NCBI GenBank assembly: GCA_963798295.1
Contig: CAWCSV010000007.1
Location: 2,294,001 to 2,358,000, forward strand
Direction: 5' to 3'
DNA: 64,000 nt
DNA from: Palsa-89 sp963798295
Lineage (GTDB): Bacteria > Acidobacteriota > Terriglobia > Bryobacterales > Bryobacteraceae
Each line of letters opens with the position of its first letter. Position 1 is the stretch's first letter. This document shows, one piece after another, positions 57,357-64,000 of this stretch. The notes below the pieces were generated by a model, which saw only the letters and a list, made by a program, of their open reading frames with translations, made no database searches and was not told the origin of the DNA. The translations under genes were made by a program, and so were the position numbers.

Positions 57357-57973
57357 CTACTTTGGACCCAGTAGAAGCTGGAAGCCCACATGGGCGATCC
57401 AGCTGGGTTGGCCGTTGATGAGGGTAATGGCCTGAAAACTCGGCCACCCATCAACAGCAGGTTCAGTGTCTTGTCTTTGTTAAGCGCCTGGCGTCCGCCA
57501 ATTCCAATCGTGGACTCGCGCTGCTTTGGGTAGCCGGTGGCGAATTCTCCCACGCCCTGACCCGGCGGGATTCGATTGGCGTCCTGTATGTCGATGGGCA
57601 GAAAAAAATCCGGGCGAGCGACCAGGCCCTGCTGAACAGCGCTCGTCGGATTGTCGAGAAAGATCTGCGGGTACGTCGAAACGCAAAAGTTGACCACCTG
57701 CTCCGGGGCGTCCTTGACGCCGGGTGAATCGCCCGAGGCGCCGGCCGGTAAAGGCTGTTCCGTCCCGCGGTGGCCGAAGACGCTAAGCAATCCAGCCCCA
57801 AAGCGATCCTTCACCAAGGGATCGTCGGTGCGAAACGGCGGCCCGCCCTGGCCATGTGAGGCAACGGCGAAGACCATCGACATGGCAAAGCCTATGCCAC
57901 GAACCCAGCGGGAACTAAGACCCAATCCTTTCCCTGGTGTTGAGCACCGGGAATTTGGAGCCGCGAGGTTCAT
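57357..57973 (-). CDS. outer-membrane transporter-like protein (phenol MetA family), frame-disrupted
   Basis: The protein has a signal region (GIGFAMSMVFAVASHGQ) and the GGPPFRTDDP opening of MetA-pathway transporters, followed by beta strands (TIGIGGRQALNKDKTLNL). After LLLMG a missing G in a GGGG run near 57445 shifts the frame. Repaired, it ends WPSFQAITLINGQP and VGFQLLLGPK, a terminal barrel strand, at 57357. At ~205 residues it is shorter than usual members (~270-300), so an internal deletion is possible. Confidence 0.6.
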
Positions 57974-58090
57974 CCATCGAAGTCTATCGATGATACCTTA
58001 ACTTTTGCTGAAGGAAGAACATTTCGATCTTCCGGACGACGATCACACACATAAACCGCCGCTGCGCGCTAGCCCAAGGAATCATTGGAT

Positions 58091-58210
58091 CACTTCCGTA
58101 CCGGTGGCGCCCCACTGAAAGGGGCTGCCTTGATCTCCCCAAGGAGTCGACATGCCAGTTCGATGATCTGGGCCGAGACTGCAAGGAGCGCCCGCCCAAG
58201 GGGAGTTGGC
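58091..58210 (+). repeat. ~120-base intergenic repeat, copy 1
   Basis: This stretch matches 59620-59741 in the same orientation over about 120 bases with only scattered mismatches. The shared core includes CCTTGATCTCCCCAAGGAGT and CCAGTTCGATGATCTGGG. Each core holds a short inverted repeat (CTCCCCAAGGAG-type). It is not a coding repeat. Both copies lie outside genes and flank the hypothetical gene 58298-59293. The surrounding 57974-58297 shows nothing else. Confidence 0.75.
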
Positions 58211-58297
58211 GGGTGGTAGCACGCGGGAATTTAAAGCTGGCTCAAGGTTTGCGATCGTATCGGCCCTCGCCTTCGTTTGCACGAAGGATGAAGTGCG

Positions 58298-59293
58298 TCA
58301 CTGCGCCCGTTGCGTCGGTGAAAAACCGAGCGGCGCGGCCGCCGAGTCAAACCTTGTCGCGGATTGTGGAATCAGCGGAATGGCATTCATCCACAGCTGG
58401 CCGTCGACCACGCTGAGGGTCTGGGTCCTGCCAAAAAAACCAGCGATCGTTGGAAACGGTGCGCCGCGAAGCTGATACGTTCCGGCGTACCTTGCAAGCA
58501 CGGACGCCTCCATCTTCACGCCGTCGTTCGCCTTGCCCACCAGATGGGCCGCATCACGCTCGTTTTCGCACACGGTTTCGAGCATGTCGGTATCGGGCGC
58601 GTAGCTTACCGTGAGCGATATGGTCAAAGGCCTGGTCAGCGTCCTGGGATCGTCGTAAGTAACTTGAAACTGCATGTGTCCAAAGTCAACGCGCCGGAAT
58701 CGCTCAGTGACCCGCAATGCTTCCGAATGCGGGTGTCCCAGCCGGTCGAGCCAGGTACGGTCATTGAAACCGGCGCTCTCGACCACGAGGGTGTCTCCGT
58801 CCCAGCGGCCGACCGAGTACCCCATCCAAGCCGGGTTTGGATCTTGGGGCAGATCGCGCCCGTCCATGAAGATCTGCCGATAAGCTAATCCGCGCTCGTA
58901 CATCAGCGCCACCATGTCCGGAGACTGGATGATCCGATAAAGCGCGAGCCCGCCGGCGGTGAGAATCTCCAGGGGACCGCCGGGGAGGCAATGCGTAATA
59001 GGATCGGTGGCATGGAAGTCCGCGAGATGCTGCCGGAAGACGGCCTCCGCTTCCGGCCGGAAGATGCTCTCGTCCTTCACGTTTTGTATGACGTCGAGAT
59101 TGTAGGGGTTGAATTCCGGCCGCCACAATCCAGACAGGTCCGGTTTGCCATCGGACGTGCGAGGCGCGGGAGCCGTTAAATTCGGCTTGCCATCCGCGGT
59201 TCGCGGAATCCCCGGCGTGCGATGGTTGAACCACTGGCCAAACAGCGAAACAGGCAGGAGCCAAACGGCAGTGGCGATCGCGATCCTTGACAT
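58298..59293 (-). CDS. exported hypothetical protein, paralogue of 46269-47060
   Basis: I place the start at the ATG at 59293, behind AGAGGAGG, because it opens a signal peptide (IAIATAVWLLPVSLFGQ); the longer frame runs into repeat sequence. The ~331-residue protein begins with two short repeats (RTADGKPNLTAP, RTSDGKPDLSGL). A core near residues 185-215 reads RWDGDTLVVESAGFNDRTW and RLGHPHSEA, shared with the plus-strand gene at 46269-47060. A C-terminal domain (YAGTYQLRGAPFPTIAGF) is extra. No catalytic motif is seen. Confidence 0.75.
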   Translation of the reverse strand: MSRIAIATAVWLLPVSLFGQWFNHRTPGIPRTADGKPNLTAPAPRTSDGKPDLSGLWRPEFNPYNLDVIQNVKDESIFRPEAEAVFRQHLADFHATDPITHCLPGGPLEILTAGGLALYRIIQSPDMVALMYERGLAYRQIFMDGRDLPQDPNPAWMGYSVGRWDGDTLVVESAGFNDRTWLDRLGHPHSEALRVTERFRRVDFGHMQFQVTYDDPRTLTRPLTISLTVSYAPDTDMLETVCENERDAAHLVGKANDGVKMEASVLARYAGTYQLRGAPFPTIAGFFGRTQTLSVVDGQLWMNAIPLIPQSATRFDSAAAPLGFSPTQRAQ

Positions 59294-59619
59294 GAGAGAT
59301 CCTCCTCTGCGCGATCCGGCATTCAACGATTTGGTGCAGTCGCCTGGGCACATTATACACGGCGAGAAACGCGGTTTCCTCGAATAGAAAAAGCCCGATG
59401 CTCCGGGCCGAGGGAGGGCGGCGGCTGGCTCGGACGACTTGCGCACTGGAGCCGGACGGAACTGATCTCGAACCGGCCTAGGAGCGAGTTCCGTCAGGTT
59501 GCACCACAGTTCCGGTCGCGGTATCCGGTGTGGCAGAAGACAACGGTGTCGCTGAAGTTGAAGACGCGCTCGGATCGCTCTCGCCGACGGCGAAGCCAAA
59601 TCGAGACTGTCCCCGCTGT

Positions 59620-59741
59620 CACTTCCGTACCGGTCGCATGCCCACTGAAATGTGCTGCCTTGATCTCCCCAAGGAGTCGAGATGCCAGTTCGATGATCTG
59701 GGCAGAGATTGCAAGGACCGCCCGCCGAACGGGGAGTTGGC
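59620..59741 (+). repeat. ~120-base intergenic repeat, copy 2
   Basis: Second copy of the element at 58091-58210, in the same direction, about 1.5 kb away. It carries the same CCAAGGAGTCGA and GATGATCTGGG stretches with scattered base changes. The flanking sequence differs on both sides, so the similar unit is limited to about 120 bases. No gene is supported in 59294-59862 apart from this repeat. Confidence 0.75.
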
Positions 59742-59862
59742 TGGTTATGGTAAGCGTCGAGTATTGCGTGCTCCAGATCGGCGTAGGCCATCTGAATGTT
59801 GTCCGGCATGGCACGATGTGTCTTTGAATCCAAAGGCGCGCGCGATTCCTTCCAGCAGTGCG

Positions 59863-61802
59863 CTAGACTTCATCGTCGAAGTGTATCGCACGCGCGCAGG
59901 ACGGGAGCAGGCAGATTCTGCGGAGAGACCTGCAGCCGGTACTGCAAAAGCGCAATCTCCAGCAGAAAGAGGGAACGGAGCTGAGGTTGCCAGGCACGCA
60001 GCCGGTCGCGCACCGCGAGGCTTTGGTCACGCGAGCGGCCGATCTCAAATAGAACCGCGTCTGCCTGTGAGGTCACGGCGAGAAAGTTCTGGCTGATTTT
60101 CTCGCGGAGTGTGCGGATCTTCCGGAGGTCGGGCGGCTTCCCCTGCGGCCAGGGACGGGCCAGTTCGGCCATGAGGTGAAGGTTTTCGGCGAACAGCTCG
60201 CGCATAACTTGCACCGCAGGCTTAGAGCCGAGCGTTTCAAAGACGAGCCACATCATCACGAGTCCAAGCATGATACCCATGATGTTGTCGCGTGCAATCG
60301 CCAGGTTGGTCTGAGGAGATGGACCGTGAAGTTGGATGAGGTAAAACGCCAGGGCGAGTTGGTTGCCGAAGTAGGAAAGGCGCGGGCTGGAAGTGAGGAT
60401 CCAGGCTGCGACCGCGGTTACGGTGGCGAACATGACGGTGAAGCCGGCGATGGTGTCGAGCATGGGGAGGATCAGGACTTGAGAACCGATGCCCAGCACA
60501 ACGCCGCCAAAAAGTGCGCCCGAGAAGCGCAGCAACTGCTTCTGCCGTGAGGAGCCGATGCTGGTAATGGCAGTGACAACGCACGTGAACAGCGAGGTGT
60601 TGAGTCCGGGCCAAAAGACGGCGTTGAAAATGAAGTAGCAGAGTATGGACGCGAGGCAGCCGCGAAGAGCAAAGTTCAGATGCTCGGGGTTATGGAAAGC
60701 ATCGGGCTTAAGGAGTGTCGGAGGGGCGGGGTTAGATTTGGTCGAGCGTGAACGATTGACCAGGCGCGGGGGAGAGACTCATGCGCAGCAGCTCGAGCGT
60801 CTGTTCGAGACCCAGCAGGATCAGTGGCCCGTCGGAGGGGGTTCTGAGAGGCTGGATTGTTTGCCCACCGTTGCGGGCGCGAATTTTTTGTTGCATCTTC
60901 GCGATCTGATCGGCCATGGCCTGGAGGCGAGGTGCGTCGTTGGGGGTGAGCGTATCGAAGCGCCTGAAGGGGGCGAGGATGTCCACCAGCCTGCCGACGA
61001 GAGAGACCGTGGTACTGAGACGCGCAGTGTTCTGCCGAGCAGGGTTCGCGCTGAGAGCAAGCCGCCTCAGGCGTGAGACACCGATCATGGCAAACTGAGC
61101 AAGCTTGCCCATGGCTTCAGGGCTGACGGCGCGGCGGGCGCTTTGCTTGAGGACCACGCGGACGGCTTCCAGACGTTGGTCTAAGCCCTCAGTCAGTTCG
61201 TCCCGCGTGTCGAAGAGCGAAAACGCGAATTCCACAACGATGGTTACGGTGACCGCAAGCGCCACACTGCCGAGAACCCAAAGGTTGGAGACGACGATAG
61301 CGGCTTGAGGGCCTGCTTGATCCCAGGCTGGAACGGAGAGGACGATGACGATTGCGAAGGCTGTCCCTGCGCCGTAGTTGGACATGGCGCTGAGGCCGTA
61401 AAAGGCAACAAAGAAGCTGAAGATCACCCAGAGGAAGTGCGTCAACGGATAATCCACCAGCAGGATCGCTCCTGTCAGCAGAAAGGCCGTGCCGCAAAGA
61501 AAGCTGGCTACGGTGCTGATGCCTCCGCGCAAGGTGGTGATCGGCGCCTCGCGTGAGAGGAGGAGTGAGAAGAAGCCTCCGACGGCCGCACCAGGAAGGC
61601 GGAAGGTGACGATCAACAACATGGTGATTGTTGCTGCAACGGTGTACCGGAGAGCGAGAAGAGCGCGTCCCGGATAGGGCTTTAGCTCCTCCCGAAGGAA
61701 GCTTGCGAACCACTGAATGAAGGGCGGCGAGGGAGGCGCCGATACGCCAACCGGCGCTTGCTTCAAAGTTTGCCGCTGACCGGGCTGGGCTAAGGCGGGC
61801 AA
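59863..61802 (-). CDS. FUSC-family inner-membrane efflux protein (MdtO-like), frame-disrupted
   Basis: The TTG at 61802 starts a ~645-residue protein with two sets of membrane helices, at residues ~40-190 (YTVAATITMLLIVTFRLPG, SREAPITTLRGGISTV) and in the middle (RGCLASILCYFIFNAVFWPG, FSGALFGGVVLGIGSQ). Each is followed by a cytosolic helical domain, the FUSC design. One frame change near 60728 (after SFTLDQ) separates the halves, and a second near 59890 gives the end RAIHFDDEV. Fusaric-acid-resistance family proteins export aromatic acids or drugs with an HlyD and TolC partner. It is the last gene of the mdtNOP-like operon, three bases after the HlyD gene. Confidence 0.82.
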
Positions 61803-61805
61803 CGT

Positions 61806-63156
61806 CTACCTCACCGAGCCGTGCACGGGGTGGACGACCGCCACAGCGTTCTCGCCGATGCGCAGCAGACTGGAGGGTGGCGATTCGATCCGGATGCGTA
61901 CCGGGTAGCGAGCCGCGAGGTGAACCCAGCTCAGCGAGCGCTCTATGGCGGGAAGACCCGGCGAAATGACACCAGCGACGCTTGGATCGGGCGTCACGCC
62001 GTGCCCGATACTTTCCACGACACCCCGTAAGGGAAGGTTTTCGTGAGACATGAGGAAGAGGTCGGCCGGAGAACCCAGCGCGACGTGGTTCAATTGGGTT
62101 TCGCGGAAGTTCGCGACCACCCACCAAACGCGCGAATCGATCATGGTGAAGACCTGAGTGCCGGTGTGCACATACTCACCCACGGAGGTGGTCAGATTGG
62201 TGATGTAGCCGTCGAAGGGGGCATACACGCGACAGTTGTTGAGGTTGTACCGGGCGGTGCGAATCGCGGCGGCGCGCTCCTCACGCTGATTTGTGAGTGG
62301 GGCTAGCGTCTCCACTCCGTTGGCTGCCTGCTCGCGCTGGGCTTCGCTCTGCTCGACCTCCGCGCCGGACTGTTGATAGTGCGAGCGAGTGGTCTGCACA
62401 TGGGCTTCGCCGAGGGCGACCTGCGCTCTCAGCCTGCTCGACGGCGCGCGTGCGCGTCTCCAGCAAAGTTCGCGCCTGTTCGACCTGATCGACAGTCACA
62501 AATTGCTGGTCCAGCAGAGGCTCAAGCCGGTGCAGATTGTCCGCGGCGTACTTGCGATCCGCCTCGGCGCGGAGCAAAGCAGCGCGCGAGTCGGCTAAGT
62601 TTGCCTCCGCTTCGGAGATGGTCGCGTCAGGGCGTCGCGGTTGGAAGTGTTGCTGGCGATGTTCGCCTGCGCCACATGGACGCTGCTGATCTGCGAGTTG
62701 ATCGAACGCTGACGATCTTCGATTTGACCTTCCAGCGCGGCCTGCTGCGGAGAGCGCGCGTTCCAGCGCGTAACGATAAGGTCGCTCGTCCACAACGAAG
62801 AGCAGGTCGCCGGCCTTGACGTATTGGTTATCCCGAATGGGCAACTGCATGATGGGCCCGTCCACCTGAGGCGCCATGCCGATGAAGTTCGCAAAGACCT
62901 CGGCGTCGTCCGTACGGGGATTCTCGACCGCGCGGCCTACAGCGATCAGAACGACGATCGAAGCAAGCAACACGACACAGCCGAGGAGAAGCCATCCAAC
63001 CATCGGTTTCGGCTTTCGGAGTGACTCGTCGTGCTGATTCTCTTCGTGCTCGTGCGGTTGGGACGAATCCAGCTGAGGCGGTGCGGAGGGTTGGTCTTGC
63101 CGCACGCCGGTCTCCGCCTTTGCTTGCTCTCCATCCTTGCGATCGTCGTCTGTCAC
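61806..63156 (-). CDS. HlyD-family membrane fusion protein (EmrA/MdtN-like), frame-disrupted
   Basis: The GTG at 63156 lies behind AAAGGAGGT. The protein has a charged N-terminus, one membrane helix (GWLLLGCVVLLASIVVLIAVG), and a lipoyl/barrel part (EVFANFIGMAPQVDGPIMQL, DNQYVKAGDLLFVV). A long helical hairpin follows (ADSRAALLRAEADRKYAADN) and then the second half (YAPFDGYITNLTTSVGEYVHTG). Frame changes lie near 62745, 62640 and 62430. It joins the inner-membrane FUSC protein to the outer-membrane TolC channel. Confidence 0.82.
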
Positions 63157-63174
63157 GCAAACCTCCTTTCCGTT

Positions 63175-63478
63175 TTACTCGAACGCGATCAGCCATATCA
63201 AGCAGGCGATGAGCAGTGCGATGGCGAAGTAGAACAAAGGGAGAGCCGGCACTCGTTGCTCCCATTGCAATCGATTGAGTACGAACCGAACGAGAGCAGT
63301 CAGCAGGATGCTGGCGACCATGCAGGCGATCCAGCCGGGGAAGTAGGAACCAAGTACGTTGAACGAAGGAGAGCGCCTGCAAGCCGGTCAACGCGAAAAC
63401 CAGAGTCGCAGCGAGGCCCGCAGAAACGGTGTGGCGCGACGAATATTTTTCCGGGCTGGTCTTTTCTTGGCCGTTCAT
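63175..63478 (-). CDS. YtcA-like small membrane protein, frame-disrupted
   Basis: The ~101-residue protein starts at an ATG overlapping the TolC stop (ATGA). It has a first helix (AGLAATLVFALTGLQALSF) and, after one frame change near 63355, NVLGSYFPGWIACMVASILL and FYFAIALLIACLIWLIAFE. This matches the short YtcA protein that accompanies MdtN/MdtO/MdtP-type systems in other bacteria. The E. coli mdtNOP region carries the same partner set. Its exact role is not known. Confidence 0.7.
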
Positions 63479-64000
63479 GGATGGGTCTTTCGGGATGCTG
63501 ACTGCAGCAGATCGCCTGTGCGATAGGCAAAGTCCGCGAGCCCTGTCAGAACCGTTGTTCGTGCGGAGACATCGCTGCTGAGCGCCTGGGCCAGGGTGCG
63601 TTGTGCTGAGACTACGTCGACGGTACTGCGCAGACCGAGTTGATAGGCCCTGAGAGCGGCATTGTAGGAGCTCTGCGAGGCAGCCAGGAGCGCCGCTGCG
63701 GCGTCGCGTTGGTAAAACGCGGTGCGCACCGTTACGTACGCCGTCCAGACCTGCTGCTCTACTTCGTCGCGGGTCTGGTCGATCTGCGCCTGAGCCCTTC
63801 TCTCATTGGCGCGTGCTTCGGCCAGTTGGTTGGAACGGCGGCCTCCGTCGAAGAGATCCCATTCCAGACTCACATTGACGTTCCACTCCCCTTGGGGCCC
63901 GGCGTACCCGCCTGGAAATAGATCCTGCTTTCCGTAAGAACGGTACACACCTACCTCGCCCTGGAACTGAAGGGTGGGAAAATAGGCCGAACGAGCGGCA
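63475..64000 (-). CDS. TolC-family outer-membrane efflux protein, partial
   Basis: The gene runs off the right edge; only the last ~174 residues are seen. They have the TolC layout: VSLEWDLFDGGRRSNQLAEA, helical segments with heptads (AQAQIDQTRDEVEQQVWTA), and AYQLGLRSTVDVVSAQRTLAQAL. The stop overlaps the YtcA start (ATGA). It would be the outer-membrane exit of the HlyD-FUSC system and heads the operon outside the window. The order TolC-YtcA-HlyD-FUSC is clear. Confidence 0.82.
   Translation of the reverse strand, partial: AARSAYFPTLQFQGEVGVYRSYGKQDLFPGGYAGPQGEWNVNVSLEWDLFDGGRRSNQLAEARANERRAQAQIDQTRDEVEQQVWTAYVTVRTAFYQRDAAAALLAASQSSYNAALRAYQLGLRSTVDVVSAQRTLAQALSSDVSARTTVLTGLADFAYRTGDLLQSASRKTHP

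Noticed and set aside
59494..59814. Minus-strand frame across repeat copy 2
   Set aside because: It is generated by the intergenic repeat; similar frames appear at copy 1, and neither has a ribosome site or family.
1..64000. CRISPR arrays, rRNA and intact tRNA genes
   Set aside because: I looked for regularly spaced repeats, rRNA landmarks and complete cloverleaves and found none.

Overview
ORGANISM. The window is GC-rich, densely coded DNA that looks like an acidobacterium of the Solibacter/Bryobacter type. The grounds are a duplicated-permease (ADOP) MacB-like protein, an Oar-like TonB receptor with an N-terminal regulatory-like domain, tandem DUF6152-type genes, many Tat-exported oxidoreductases and NHL propeller proteins, and DM13 proteins. 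This is inference from gene families, since no rRNA is present. Many conserved genes are interrupted by single-base frame changes, often at short homopolymers. The reading frame resumes at once with conserved sequence, so most look like sequencing or assembly indels rather than pseudogenes. They are annotated here as whole genes with the break noted. LAYOUT. 1-11.7 kb is an accessory island: the 3' end of a DISARM-type antiphage locus (end of drmA, then drmB and drmC), an XRE regulator, small hypothetical genes, a HEPN gene with a small partner, a MacB-like ABC permease, a tRNA 3'-end sequence and a decayed tyrosine integrase. 11.6-19.5 kb holds a PepSY membrane protein, a three-gene translationally coupled operon (Tes-like radical SAM enzyme, SAM methyltransferase, VKOR-family thiol oxidoreductase), a frame-disrupted Mg2+ P-type ATPase and gene debris. 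19.9-28.7 kb is the most striking part: a seven-gene operon for an electron conduit. It encodes an OmcA/MtrC-family decaheme cytochrome, a double DUF2892 membrane protein, a DmsE/MtrA-like decaheme, an outer-membrane barrel, a tetraheme cytochrome with fourfold internal repeats, a NapC/NirT-type membrane multiheme protein and a small cytochrome c. About 31 haem sites are visible. 28.9-33.6 kb carries two DM13 proteins, a zinc-finger anti-sigma-like protein overlapping an unusual ECF sigma factor fused to two AhpD/CMD domains, and a type II NADH dehydrogenase. A second integrase remnant sits at 33.7-33.9 kb. 34.1-53.8 kb is a metabolic region: Tat amidohydrolase, two-subunit molybdenum hydroxylase (IorAB-like), two-component system, beta-propeller protein, DRE-TIM lyase/synthase, diheme cytochrome, GlcG/HbpS protein, LVIVD-repeat protein, DUF6152 and partner, NHL protein, TonB receptor and dicarboxylate symporter. 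53.8-59.3 kb has secreted hydrolase, SnoaL-like, NHL and hypothetical genes on the minus strand, plus two copies of a ~120-base intergenic repeat. 59.9-64 kb is an efflux operon resembling mdtNOP-ytcA (TolC, YtcA, HlyD, FUSC), cut by the window edge. HOW THEY WORK TOGETHER. The NADH dehydrogenase, NapC-type protein, periplasmic tetra- and monohaem cytochromes, DmsE-like decaheme, barrel and surface decaheme could together carry electrons from the quinone pool to the cell exterior. The adjacent DM13 proteins and redox-domain sigma factor could belong to the same response. This joint role is inferred from neighbourhood and has not been shown.
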